In this document: one piece after another, positions 9,201 to 17,067 of the stretch
How the letters are laid out: each line of letters opens with the position of its first letter
Numbering within the stretch: position 1 is the first letter of the stretch
Source of the DNA: JADKAV01 sp963818505
Lineage (GTDB): Bacteria > Actinomycetota > Actinomycetes > S36-B12 > UBA10799
Assembly (NCBI GenBank): GCA_963818505.1
Contig: CAWFSJ010000001.1
Coordinates: forward strand, 992,001 to 1,056,000
Length of the DNA stretch: 64,000 nt
Direction: 5' to 3'
The notes under the pieces: generated by a model
Seen by the model: only the letters and a program-made list of their open reading frames with translations
Databases searched by the model: none
What the model was told of the DNA's origin: nothing
Translations under genes and position numbers: made by a program

Positions 9201-9617
9201 ATGGATCCCATGTCCCAAGTCAGCATCACTCGCATATCCCGGGGTCGCTATAAGGCCACTGCCGAATCCGGATCCACCTTGCACTTCGGCGAGGGTGACG
9301 ACGAGTTCAGCGCGGTTGAACTCCTGCTTGCCGCACTAGGTGGGTGCACCGCCATAGACGTGGACTACCTGACCTCACGACGGGCCGAACCGACCTCCTT
9401 CGAGGTCTTGGTCGACGCGGAGAAGGTCAAGGACCCCGAGCACGGCAACCGTTTGGCCGACGTCACCATCACGTTCAGGTTGAGGTTTCCGGAGGGCCCG
9501 GAGGGCGATGCCGCGCGAGCCGTGCTTCCCGCCGCCGTCCAGAGCTCCCATGACCGTCTGTGCACTGTTGGCAGGACCGTGGAACTACCCACACCGGTGG
9601 CCACTCAGATCGAGTGA
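9201..9617 (+). CDS. OsmC-family peroxiredoxin-like protein
   Basis: An OsmC/Ohr-fold protein of about 138 residues. Both redox cysteines are visible: one in LLAALGGCTAIDVDYL and one in SHDRLCTVGRTVELPTPV. It belongs to the OsmC-like group rather than clear Ohr, and would detoxify organic peroxides using low-molecular-weight or protein thiols. The start is uncertain: ATGs at 9171, 9201 and 9210 are all in frame and none has a good ribosome site. 9201 is a compromise. The 3' end overlaps the convergent zinc-ribbon gene by 13 bases. Confidence 0.8.
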   Translation: MDPMSQVSITRISRGRYKATAESGSTLHFGEGDDEFSAVELLLAALGGCTAIDVDYLTSRRAEPTSFEVLVDAEKVKDPEHGNRLADVTITFRLRFPEGPEGDAARAVLPAAVQSSHDRLCTVGRTVELPTPVATQIE

Positions 9618-9862
9618 CGGGCCCGCGCCCAGCACGGACTGTGCCAGTGCCTGCGGTCCTCTGGTCCAGCGAATTTGGGCCACGCAACCACATGTGCGAC
9701 ACCCATGCGGATCTGCTGGTTGCAGCCCGGGCAGATGTAGGCCTTGGCCGCCTGCTCAGCAGAGACGTTCTGGACGATGTAGTCGCCCTGCTGCCGCCGG
9801 TTGCCGAACCCCGCTCCCAAAGGCCGCAACTCATCCTCACGACGTCGATTGCGGCGGGCCAT
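9605..9862 (-). CDS. small zinc-ribbon-like protein (annotated elsewhere as ATP/GTP-binding)
   Basis: An 85-residue protein with a very basic start (MARRNRRRE). It carries one CPGC pair (residues about 44-47) followed by His residues and HWHSPCW, giving a likely Cys/His zinc site. This small protein is widespread in actinobacteria and usually labelled 'ATP/GTP-binding protein', but I see no nucleotide-binding motif. TAGGCT six bases upstream of the ATG suggests a leaderless mRNA. Function unknown. Confidence 0.7.
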   Translation of the reverse strand: MARRNRRREDELRPLGAGFGNRRQQGDYIVQNVSAEQAAKAYICPGCNQQIRMGVAHVVAWPKFAGPEDRRHWHSPCWARARHSI

Positions 9863-9886
9863 GGACCCAGCCTAAAGGCGGTCCGT

Positions 9887-11557
9887 TCAGCCGTACACGC
9901 GGAAGCCGCGCCCGCTCTTGCGTCCCAGGTAACCCGCCTCGACCATCTGCTCGAGCAGACGCGCCGGCGCCAGTTCAGGCAGGCGGAACTCGCCATGCAG
10001 TGTCTGCTCGATGGCCAGTGACACATCGTTGCCGACAACATCAAGCAATGCGAAGGGGCCCAGCGGAAGACCTGCGCCCTTGGTCATGACGGTGTCGATC
10101 TCGTCGGCGGTCGCGTAGTGCGACTCGAGCAGGAGTACCGCATCGTTCAGGTACGGGAACAGCAGCGCGTTGACGATGAACCCCGCCCGGTCGCCGCACT
10201 TGACGGGGTGCTTGCCGATCTTCGCGCACAGGTCGACGACCGTGTCCGTGACGTCCTGAGCAGTTGTGACCGGGCTGACCACCTCGACCAGCTTCATGAT
10301 CGGGGCCGGGTTGAAGAAGTGCATACCCACAACGTCGCCAGGCCGGCTGGTGACCGCCGCCATCTCCACCACGGGCAGCGAGGAGGTCGTTGTGGCCAGG
10401 ATCGCGCCGGGCTTGCAGATCCGGTCGAGGTCGCAGAAGAGCTCAAGCTTGACGTCCAGGTTCTCGACGATTGCCTCGACGACGAGGTCCACCTCAGCGA
10501 GGGCTTCCCGCTCGGTGGCACCGGTGATCCGGCCCAGCACCTCGTCGCGGACAGCTTCGCTCATCTTGCCCTTGGTGACGGCCCTTCCCAACGACTTGGT
10601 GACAGCGGCCTGGACTCCGGCGACCTTCTCGTCGCTGCGTGCCACGAAGACCACGTTGTAGCCGCTCTTGGCGAAGACTTCGACAATGCCCGATGCCATC
10701 GTTCCGGTACCCACGACCCCAACGGTCGACACGGGGCGCAAGGAGACGCTGGCGTCCTGTACGTCTACGGGTGCCTGCTCGGCGTGGTCGTAGAACCCGC
10801 GTCCGGCCTTCTCACCCGTGTGCCCAGCCGCGATCATCTGCTTGAGGATCGGTGCAGGGGCGTGCAGGCGCCGACCGGTGCTTGCGTAGAGGGCGTCCAA
10901 CACGTCGTAGGCGGTGTCCAAGCCGATCTTGTCCAGCAGCGCGAGGGGCCCGATCGGGTATCCGCATCCGAATCGCATGGCCGCGTCGATGTCGTCGCGG
11001 CTCGCGTAGCCCGACTCGTACATGTTCACGGCGTGGTTGAGGTAACCGAAGAGCAGCCCGTCTGCGATGTAGCCGCGTTTGGACCGAACCACTGTCGCGT
11101 CGCGGCCGACCGCGGACAGCAGGCCCTGCAATGCCTCGACGGTGTCCACGTCGGCGAATTCGGGACGCACGATCTCGGCGTGCGTACGTGTCGGGTCGTG
11201 GGGCATGGCAAGGCCGAGGACCCGGTTGGGCCGACCGGAACTCAACGCCAGATCGGTGACCGACAGCGCGGTCGCGGTTGTCACCAGGACGGCGTCCTCT
11301 GCCACGATCGCACCCAGTTCGGCGAACACCGCCTGCTTGATGTCGTGCTTCTCGGGAAGGCACTCGATCACGATGGCCGATTGCCCGGCGTCCTTCAGGG
11401 AGGTCCCCACCGCAAGACCGGCACGCTCGGAGGCCGCCTGGGCAGTCACCTCGTCCTTCTCGATCGCAACAACCTGCCAGCCCGCATCAGCGGCCAATCT
11501 GGCCACCTGCGTCCCAACAGTTCCCACCCCGACGATTGCCACTGTGTTCTGCGCCAT
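9887..11557 (-). CDS. 3-hydroxyacyl-CoA dehydrogenase with two tandem modules
   Basis: 556 residues containing two complete 3-hydroxyacyl-CoA dehydrogenase modules in tandem (about 1-270 and 280-556), each with a Rossmann half and a helical C-terminal half. The second module keeps GTGTMASG, TTTSSLPV with the catalytic Ser, GMHFFNPAP with the catalytic His, KLVEVV with the Glu, and FIVNALL with the Asn. The first keeps GVGTVG, but the HFFNP site reads AMPHDPT and the FIVN site reads YIADG, so it is probably not catalytic. It would oxidise 3-hydroxyacyl-CoA with NAD in beta-oxidation or butyrate metabolism. Start chosen at the ATG directly before the first Rossmann strand; CAGACT lies seven bases upstream. 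Confidence 0.87.
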   Translation of the reverse strand: MAQNTVAIVGVGTVGTQVARLAADAGWQVVAIEKDEVTAQAASERAGLAVGTSLKDAGQSAIVIECLPEKHDIKQAVFAELGAIVAEDAVLVTTATALSVTDLALSSGRPNRVLGLAMPHDPTRTHAEIVRPEFADVDTVEALQGLLSAVGRDATVVRSKRGYIADGLLFGYLNHAVNMYESGYASRDDIDAAMRFGCGYPIGPLALLDKIGLDTAYDVLDALYASTGRRLHAPAPILKQMIAAGHTGEKAGRGFYDHAEQAPVDVQDASVSLRPVSTVGVVGTGTMASGIVEVFAKSGYNVVFVARSDEKVAGVQAAVTKSLGRAVTKGKMSEAVRDEVLGRITGATEREALAEVDLVVEAIVENLDVKLELFCDLDRICKPGAILATTTSSLPVVEMAAVTSRPGDVVGMHFFNPAPIMKLVEVVSPVTTAQDVTDTVVDLCAKIGKHPVKCGDRAGFIVNALLFPYLNDAVLLLESHYATADEIDTVMTKGAGLPLGPFALLDVVGNDVSLAIEQTLHGEFRLPELAPARLLEQMVEAGYLGRKSGRGFRVYG

Positions 11558-11599
11558 GGTGCCCAGTCTGCCAAGACGGTCATCGGCGACAATAGGTGG

Positions 11600-12439
11600 G
11601 TGTGGCACGCCCGACCCCTGTTCGACGACGACATCCAAACGGTCGTCGCGATGGTCAATGCGTGCGAACTCGCCGACAGCGGTGAGGTGATGCTTGAAGC
11701 CGCGGACGTGGTCGCCGACCTGGCGCGGGCCGACCGGGACCACGATGCCACGGTCGTCGTGCAAGACGGCCGCATCGTCGCTTGGGGGCTCATCTGGGAC
11801 GCCCGGAAGCGATGGGCGGATGTGCATCCCGATGCTCGTGGTCAAGGTATCGGCACGTGGTTGCTTCGATGGGCCTCGTGGCGCGCGCGCCAACTCGGGG
11901 CCGAGCGCACAGGACAGACGATCGACGACGGTCGCACTGAGGTCGCGCAACTCTTCCAGGCTCACGGGTACACCCCCCGGTACCAGTCCTGGGTTTTGAC
12001 CATCGAGGCCGCCGCACTGGCACACACCGCCCATGCCGCCACGGACTCCGATGCCGCCCTGGCTTTGTTGGAGCGGGGGTTCAGCGAACACACCGACCGG
12101 CTCCCGGTGCCCTTGGACCGCTGGCGGGACATGACGGTGCTGCGCCAGGGCTTCGTCCCGGAGGACCTTCTGGTGGTGCAGCGCGACGGCAATCTGGCTG
12201 CGGCGGCCTTCCTGGTGGATGCCGACGAGATCTGGGTGGACAAGCTGGCGGTGGCTGCGGAGTACCGCGGCCAGGGGCTCGCGCGCGAACTGCTCGCCGC
12301 CGCGCGGTCCCGGGCCTTCGAGTCCGGCTATGAACGAGTGCGGTTGTCCACGGACTCGAACGCCGGCGCGCTGGAGGTCTACCAGCGCTTGGGCATGACA
12401 GTCGAGCGCTCCTTCACCCACTGGGCTGTGGACCTCTGA
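11600..12439 (+). CDS. double-domain GNAT acetyltransferase
   Basis: About 279 residues with two GNAT domains. Domain 1 (1-140) has the acetyl-CoA loop DARGQGIGTWLL. Domain 2 (145-279) has EYRGQGLARELL and ends in a typical YQRLGMTVERSF strand. The two-domain form resembles MshD-type mycothiol synthase and related actinobacterial proteins, but sequence alone does not establish mycothiol synthesis. GTG at 11600 is chosen because the protein begins there with a family-like N-terminus (HARPLFDDDIQ) and GACAAT lies six bases upstream. The gene is divergent from the dehydrogenase, with 42 bases between start codons. Confidence 0.75.
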   Translation: MWHARPLFDDDIQTVVAMVNACELADSGEVMLEAADVVADLARADRDHDATVVVQDGRIVAWGLIWDARKRWADVHPDARGQGIGTWLLRWASWRARQLGAERTGQTIDDGRTEVAQLFQAHGYTPRYQSWVLTIEAAALAHTAHAATDSDAALALLERGFSEHTDRLPVPLDRWRDMTVLRQGFVPEDLLVVQRDGNLAAAAFLVDADEIWVDKLAVAAEYRGQGLARELLAAARSRAFESGYERVRLSTDSNAGALEVYQRLGMTVERSFTHWAVDL

Positions 12440-12466
12440 GCCGCGTGCCTGGCCAAACCGGTCCTC

Positions 12467-12534
12467 GTTAGAGGTTGTAGTCCTCGTTAGCGAATCCACG
12501 CGTTGTTTCGCTAACCAACAGCACAACCTCTAAC
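12467..12534. repeat. palindromic repeat, copy 1
   Basis: Two 28-base arms (12467-12494 and 12507-12534) around a 12-base centre containing CACGCGT. The arms pair over an outer block starting GTTAGAGGTTGT and an inner GTTAGCGAA block, with a six-base mismatched section between them. The same family occurs at 12597-12664 and 31062-31129. Confidence 0.9.
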
Positions 12535-12596
12535 CAACGCGTGCGGCGAGGCTGGCGGTCTTCAGCTGAGCCGCGTGCCTGGCCAAACCGGTCCTC

Positions 12597-12664
12597 GTTA
12601 GAGGTTGTGGTCCTCGTTAGCGAATCCACGCGTTGTTTCGCTAACCAACAGCACAACCTCTAAC
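12597..12664. repeat. palindromic repeat, copy 2
   Basis: Identical to copy 1 except for one base that improves arm pairing (outer block is 13 bp). Arms are 12597-12624 and 12637-12664. It lies inside the second unit of the tandem duplication, 18 bases from the nucS stop codon. On transcription it would form a long stem, but no U tract follows. Confidence 0.9.
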
Positions 12665-12681
12665 CAACGCGTGCGGCGAGT

Positions 12682-13353
12682 TCAGAACAGGCGCGACTCG
12701 ACATCGTCGAAACCGCGAAGGTGGTCGTAGTCGACCACGACACACCGGATCCCGCGGTCGGTGGCCAGGGTCCGGGCCTGCGGCTTGATCTCCTGGGCCA
12801 CGAAGACGCCGGACACGGGCGCGAGCAGCGGGTCACGGTTGAGCAATTCCAGGTACCGGGTCAACTGCTCGACGCCGTCGATCTCGCCCCGGCGTTTGAC
12901 CTCGACGGCGACCGCAGCCCCCGTGTCGTCGCGGCACAGCAGATCGACCGGACCGATGGCGGTGGGGTACTCCCGGCGCACCAGCGTCCACCCCTGCCCG
13001 AAGGTGTTCACCTGCTCAGCCAGAAGCTCCTGCAGATGCGCCTCGACTCCGTCCTTGATCAACCCCGGATCCTGGCCGAACTGACCCGACCAGTCGTGCT
13101 CGATCCCGTCGATGCGGATGATCAGGCGCTCGCCGGCCTTGTTCGTCACCTCCCAGACCGTCTGGCCGTCCTCGTCGGACTCGACCAGACTGCACGGCGG
13201 GGTCATCCAGTTCAGCGGCTTGTAGGCCCGGTCGTCGGCGTGCACCGAGACCGATCCGTCGGCCTTGAGCAGAAGCAGCCGACGCGCCATCGGCAAATGG
13301 GCGCTGAGCCTGCCCACATAGTCAACCTGGCACTGGGCCACCACGAGTCTCAT
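12682..13353 (-). CDS. nucS: endonuclease NucS (EndoMS), non-canonical mismatch repair
   Basis: A 223-residue protein matching NucS/EndoMS, the nuclease that cuts mismatched DNA in actinobacteria and archaea lacking MutS/MutL. The N-terminal domain begins MRLVVAQCQVDYVGRLSAHL. The C-terminal RecB-like nuclease core shows VDLLCRD and AVEVKRRG (acid-ExK site). The protein ends SRLF, the short hydrophobic tail that contacts the sliding clamp in this family. ATG overlaps the stop of the upstream membrane gene (TGATG), giving an operon hbd - membrane protein - nucS. An in-frame extension upstream is ignored because it overlaps that gene. Confidence 0.95.
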   Translation of the reverse strand: MRLVVAQCQVDYVGRLSAHLPMARRLLLLKADGSVSVHADDRAYKPLNWMTPPCSLVESDEDGQTVWEVTNKAGERLIIRIDGIEHDWSGQFGQDPGLIKDGVEAHLQELLAEQVNTFGQGWTLVRREYPTAIGPVDLLCRDDTGAAVAVEVKRRGEIDGVEQLTRYLELLNRDPLLAPVSGVFVAQEIKPQARTLATDRGIRCVVVDYDHLRGFDDVESRLF

Positions 13354-13832
13354 CAGACAACCAACTTGAAGACGATCATCAGTCCACCAACCACGGTGGT
13401 TCCCAGCGCCCACCACAAGGGAGCCCAGCGACTGCCTGGCTCCTGCAATCCCGCGATCCACGTGAATCCGAACAGCACCACGAGCAGACCGACCATCCCC
13501 CAGGTCACCGATGATTCGAAGTCATCAGTCAACAGGAAGGCGAACCAGGCCAGACCGGTCATGAGCAGGCCCGGAACGAACATCACCGAACTGGCAACGA
13601 CCTCGCTCCACCACCACTGCCGATCCAGCCGGTCCGCGCTGACCATTCGATGTGCCATCACCGCCGCCCAGAAATGCGCCACCACCAAGCCGGCCGCCGA
13701 CACCAGGACGACGAACGCGAAATCGTCGGTCGTTTCCAGGTATCCCTTCGCAGCAGACGCCGACGCCACACCGAGCAGTGTCAACGAGGCATAGACCACC
13801 GCAGACACCCGCGTCGCGCTGCGAGGTCTCAT
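13353..13832 (-). CDS. four-helix membrane protein, function unknown
   Basis: 159 residues with four predicted transmembrane helices (about 10-28, 38-60, 78-100 and 110-130) and a hydrophobic C-terminal segment. No known motif is visible. It overlaps the upstream hydroxybutyryl-CoA dehydrogenase stop by four bases (ATGA) and the downstream nucS start by one base, so all three genes are very likely co-translated. Function unknown. Confidence 0.7.
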   Translation of the reverse strand: MRPRSATRVSAVVYASLTLLGVASASAAKGYLETTDDFAFVVLVSAAGLVVAHFWAAVMAHRMVSADRLDRQWWWSEVVASSVMFVPGLLMTGLAWFAFLLTDDFESSVTWGMVGLLVVLFGFTWIAGLQEPGSRWAPLWWALGTTVVGGLMIVFKLVV

Positions 13833-14674
13833 GTGTAGTCGTAGAAGCCCTTGCCGGACTTGCGGCCCAGGTCACCGGCGGCCACCATCCTGCGCAGAAC
13901 CTCCGGCGGATTGAACTTCTCGTCCTGGGTGTCGGCATAGATGTTCGAGGTCGCGTTCAGGATGATGTCCACCCCGGTCATGTCCGCGGTCTCCAGCGGT
14001 CCCATGGCATGTCCGAACCCAAGGCGGCAGGCGATGTCGACGTCCTCGGCGCTGGCCACTCCGGACTCGACCAGTGCGATGGCCTCCATGGCCAGCGCTG
14101 TGATCAAGCGCGTGGTCACGAAGCCGGCGACGTCCCGGTTGACCACCACCACGGTCTTGCCGACCCCTTCGGCGAAGTCCTGTGCGCGCGACATCGACTC
14201 GTCACTGGTCTTGTACCCGCGGACCAGTTCGCACAACTTCATCATCGGCACTGGGGAGAAGAAGTGGGTTCCGACTACCTGCTCGGGCCGACTCGTGACC
14301 GCGGCGATCGAGGTGATCGGGATGGCCGAGGTGTTTGTCGCCAGCAGTGCGTCCGGCGCGCACACCTGGTCGAGGCGCCGGAAGACCTCCGCCTTGATGT
14401 CGAACTTCTCGAACACGGCCTCCACGACGACTTCCGCGTCCGCGATGGCGTCGAGGTCCGTGGTGGTGGTGATACGCCCCAAGGCGGCCTGCGCCTCTTC
14501 AGCGGTGAGTTTGGCCTTCTCTGCGAACTTGGCCAAGGACTTCTCGATCCCGCTTCGACCCCGCTCCAATGCCTCGACGCCGACATCCTGCAGCACCACA
14601 TCGTGGCCTGCGACGGCCGAGACCTGTGCGATTCCCGCGCCCATCAGCCCGGCGCCCACCACTGCGATCCTCAT
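13829..14674 (-). CDS. hbd: 3-hydroxybutyryl/3-hydroxyacyl-CoA dehydrogenase
   Basis: A single-module 281-residue dehydrogenase. The NAD site is VVGAGLMGAGIAQ, the catalytic Ser is in TNTSAIPI, the His in GTHFFSPVP, and the Glu in KLCELV. The C-terminal signature reads GFVTTRLITALAMEA, the 'GFVTTR' subfamily in which the usual Asn position is Thr; this is a recognised subfamily feature rather than damage. It reduces acetoacetyl-CoA or oxidises 3-hydroxyacyl-CoA. First gene of the operon with the membrane protein and nucS; TAGCCT lies six bases upstream of ATG, suggesting a leaderless mRNA. Confidence 0.9.
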   Translation of the reverse strand: MRIAVVGAGLMGAGIAQVSAVAGHDVVLQDVGVEALERGRSGIEKSLAKFAEKAKLTAEEAQAALGRITTTTDLDAIADAEVVVEAVFEKFDIKAEVFRRLDQVCAPDALLATNTSAIPITSIAAVTSRPEQVVGTHFFSPVPMMKLCELVRGYKTSDESMSRAQDFAEGVGKTVVVVNRDVAGFVTTRLITALAMEAIALVESGVASAEDVDIACRLGFGHAMGPLETADMTGVDIILNATSNIYADTQDEKFNPPEVLRRMVAAGDLGRKSGKGFYDYT

Positions 14675-14732
14675 GGCTCGAGGCTATCGCCGCTCAGATG
14701 CGCGGGTTCCCGGAGGGGCGCAGAATGGAAGG

Positions 14733-15062
14733 GTGCCGGCGTGGTCAACGTACTCGTTCATGTTCGGCCCACTGGTCGCGCTGGCGATCATGGCCGTCAT
14801 GATTCTGCTGCTGCGCTGGGCGTTCAGCCGGGGCGGTTCGCTGGTGGCCGCAGAACCTACTGCTGGTCGCCCGGACGAGTACGGGTTGATGGTCCCCGTA
14901 GCCGGTGCGCAGGACTATGTGCGAGCCGAGATGCAGCGCAGGTTGCTGGTGGACCAGGGCGTCAAGGTGAACCTCGTGCGCACCACGGATGGGCCGAAGT
15001 TGATGGTGTGGAAGAAGGATCACGACCGCGCGCTGGACCTGATCAATCGGGGAGGCGCCTGA
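14733..15062 (+). CDS. membrane-anchored small protein (DUF2007-like tail)
   Basis: 109 residues. One N-terminal transmembrane helix (about 8-30) is followed by a soluble domain of about 70 residues in which an 'E-M-Q-R-R-L-L-V-D-Q-G-V-K-V-N-L-V' region resembles small ferredoxin-fold/DUF2007 sensor domains. GTG at 14733 has GGAAG just upstream and CAGAAT six bases before it. The last 20 bases overlap the 3' end of murA on the other strand. Role unknown. Confidence 0.6.
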   Translation: MPAWSTYSFMFGPLVALAIMAVMILLLRWAFSRGGSLVAAEPTAGRPDEYGLMVPVAGAQDYVRAEMQRRLLVDQGVKVNLVRTTDGPKLMVWKKDHDRALDLINRGGA

Positions 15063-16299
15063 CGTCGGCTCCGACTGAGCACAGCGCTTCGATGAAGCCT
15101 GCGTAGCCGCGGTCGATGTGGTGTGTCTCGTGCACCGTCGTCCTGCCCTCAGCCACGAGGCCGGCCAGGACCAGTCCCGCGCCAGCTCTGACATCTGTGG
15201 CCTCGACGGGAGCACCGGACAACCGTGACCTGCCGCGCACCAACGCGTGGTGGCCGTCGGTGTGCACGTCCGCGCCGAGCCGAGTCAATTCATGGACGAA
15301 GCGAAACCTCGCTTCGAAGAGGTTCTCCGTGACCATGGCGGCTCCCTCAGCGATCGCGTTGAGGGCGATGAATTGCGGCTGCAGGTCCGTGGCGAAGCCC
15401 GGATACGGCAAGGTCACGATGTCCACGGACTTCGGCCGCCGGTCCATGCTGACCCGGAACCCGTTGGCGAGCACCTCGACCATGGCGCCCGCGGAAACAA
15501 GTTTGTCCAGTGCGATCTCCAAGTGCTTCGAGATCCCCTGATCGATGACCACATCCCCTTGGGTCATGACCGCCGCCACGGCCCACGTCCCGGCGACGAT
15601 GCGGTCGGGCACCGTTCGGTGGGTCACGGGATCCAGGAACTCGACCCCTTCGATCTCGAGCGTCGACGATCCGACGCCGCCGATCTGCGCACCCATTTCG
15701 ATCAGCATCTGGCAGATGTCCACGATCTCCGGTTCGCGCGCGGCGTTGTCAATCACGGTCGTGCCTTTGGCCAGCACCGCGGCCATCAGAAGGTTTTCGG
15801 TAGCGCCCACACTCGGGAAGTCCAGCCAGATCGACGCACCGTGCAACTGGCCCGCTTTGGCAATGAGGAAACCATGTTCGCTGGAGACCTCCGCGCCGAG
15901 CCTGGTCAGGCCGTTGACGTGCATGTCCAGGCCGCGGCTGCCGATCGCGTCGCCTCCGGGTAGGGCAACATCGGCTTCGCCCACCCGGGCGACCAAAGGT
16001 CCGAGCACGCAGATCGAAGCGCGCATCTTGCGCACGAGGTCGTAGTCGGCTTGGTGGCCGAGTTGTTCCGGAACGTCGATCACAACCGTCCCGGCGCTGG
16101 GGTCGTGCTCAACCGAACACCCCAGCCTGCGCAACAACTCGGCCATGATTGTCACGTCGAGGATGTCGGGCACCTCGGTGAGGGTGGTGGTGCCTTTGGC
16201 CAGCAGAGCGGCCGCCATGAGCTTGAGGATGCTGTTCTTCGCTCCGGGCACCCGAACCGTCCCAGCCAGCCGATTGCCACCGATAACCTCAAAAGTCAC
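15043..16299 (-). CDS. murA: UDP-N-acetylglucosamine 1-carboxyvinyltransferase
   Basis: First committed step of peptidoglycan synthesis: transfers enolpyruvate from PEP to UDP-GlcNAc. 418 residues, the usual length, with GAKNSILKLMAAALL near the start. The active-site loop reads ALPGGDAIGSRGLDMH: the Cys that fosfomycin alkylates is replaced by Asp (codon at 15949-15951, residue 117 from this start), as in M. tuberculosis. GTG at 16299 is preferred over the GTG at 16305, because TATCCT at 16306-16311 abuts the latter but lies six bases from the former. Its 3' end overlaps the convergent small gene. Confidence 0.96.
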   Translation of the reverse strand: MTFEVIGGNRLAGTVRVPGAKNSILKLMAAALLAKGTTTLTEVPDILDVTIMAELLRRLGCSVEHDPSAGTVVIDVPEQLGHQADYDLVRKMRASICVLGPLVARVGEADVALPGGDAIGSRGLDMHVNGLTRLGAEVSSEHGFLIAKAGQLHGASIWLDFPSVGATENLLMAAVLAKGTTVIDNAAREPEIVDICQMLIEMGAQIGGVGSSTLEIEGVEFLDPVTHRTVPDRIVAGTWAVAAVMTQGDVVIDQGISKHLEIALDKLVSAGAMVEVLANGFRVSMDRRPKSVDIVTLPYPGFATDLQPQFIALNAIAEGAAMVTENLFEARFRFVHELTRLGADVHTDGHHALVRGRSRLSGAPVEATDVRAGAGLVLAGLVAEGRTTVHETHHIDRGYAGFIEALCSVGADVRRLPD

Positions 16300-16305
16300 T
16301 GCCAC

Positions 16306-16311
16306 AGGATA
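16306..16311 (-). promoter_or_regulatory. -10 element of murA (leaderless)
   Basis: TATCCT on the minus strand, six bases before the GTG at 16299. It matches the TANNNT pattern repeated in front of many first genes here and decides the murA start codon. Confidence 0.6.
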
Positions 16312-16362
16312 CGTCCGGCTCCCCGGGCGTGGGGGCAGGTTGGCCGCACTCGGAGGATCGCT

Positions 16363-17064
16363 TCAGATACGGCCCGCGCGGCGATGGACCCAAGTGGCGG
16401 CGATGAAACCGAGCCCATTGATCGCCCAGTGCAGCGCCATCGGGGTGAGCAGAGACCCCGAGTAGATCCGCAGACCGCAGAACACCACACCGGCCACGGC
16501 CGTCCCCGCGACAGTGAACACCACTGACTGAATCCTGCCCCAGATCCCGCCACCGAGCAGATCCCCCACGGCCGCGTTGGCGTCGTGCATCACAAGGCTG
16601 GGCAGGATGTGCCAGAAGCCGAACAACACACTTGAGGCCAGAACCGCTTGCCACAATGGCAACCAGTCGGCCAGCAGGGCAAGGCCGACGCCACGGAAGG
16701 CGAGTTCCTCGAACAGGACCGTCCCCAGCGGGACATTGATCAAGGTCTTGTACAGCAGAGTCTTGGGCCCCAGGACCGCGCGGTCGTCAGCCAAGAAACG
16801 CCGCGTGAATGTCATCGACCCACCGATGACGTACACCAGCGTGACAAGTCCGATGCAGCCCGCCGACCAGACCAGCCCCTTGACCCACGAGTCGGGACCA
16901 AGACCTATGTCGGTCAGCGAGACCCCTGATCTGTAGCCGATCCAGACGACCAGGACACTTCCGACCACACCCGTGGGCACGTACCATCTCTGCGCCACGT
17001 ACGGCGAATGGTTCAGGACGTTGACAATGATCAACAAGCCCAGGACGACGAAGTCGAGGGTCAC
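16363..17064 (-). CDS. CPBP-family intramembrane glutamic protease
   Basis: 233 residues, about seven membrane helices. The CPBP (Abi/CAAX protease) motifs are present: FEELAFRG (EExxxR) near residue 125, FGFWH (FxxxH) near 155, and ALHWAINGLGF near 210. These enzymes cleave prenylated or membrane peptides, or act in bacteriocin immunity; the substrate is unknown. GTG begins three bases after the stop of the upstream 680-residue hydrolase, so it is the second gene of that operon. Confidence 0.85.
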   Translation of the reverse strand: MTLDFVVLGLLIIVNVLNHSPYVAQRWYVPTGVVGSVLVVWIGYRSGVSLTDIGLGPDSWVKGLVWSAGCIGLVTLVYVIGGSMTFTRRFLADDRAVLGPKTLLYKTLINVPLGTVLFEELAFRGVGLALLADWLPLWQAVLASSVLFGFWHILPSLVMHDANAAVGDLLGGGIWGRIQSVVFTVAGTAVAGVVFCGLRIYSGSLLTPMALHWAINGLGFIAATWVHRRAGRI

Positions 17065-17067
17065 GGG

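Larger units (their letters stand above)
12436..12680. repeat. tandem 115-bp direct repeat carrying a palindrome
   Basis: Bases 12436-12550 and 12566-12680 are the same 115-bp sequence with a single difference (A at 12479, G at 12609), separated by 15 bases. The unit fills the whole gap between the stop codons of the convergent GNAT and nucS genes. The near-identity indicates a recent duplication. Each unit contains one hairpin-forming palindrome, listed separately. Confidence 0.95.

Noticed and set aside
10118..11599. Plus-strand frame continuous with the GNAT gene
   Set aside because: It is antisense to the dehydrogenase; the GNAT domain begins only at about 11600.
12468..12656. Short minus-strand frames starting MCCWLAKQRVDS, and similar ones at 31.1 kb
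   Set aside because: They recur because the palindromic repeat recurs; no ribosome site, and the peptide is a by-product of the DNA repeat.
13829..14674. Hbd as a damaged enzyme (HFFSP and GFVTTR instead of HFFNP and GFVxN)
   Set aside because: These variants define a known subfamily and Ser/His/Glu are all present.
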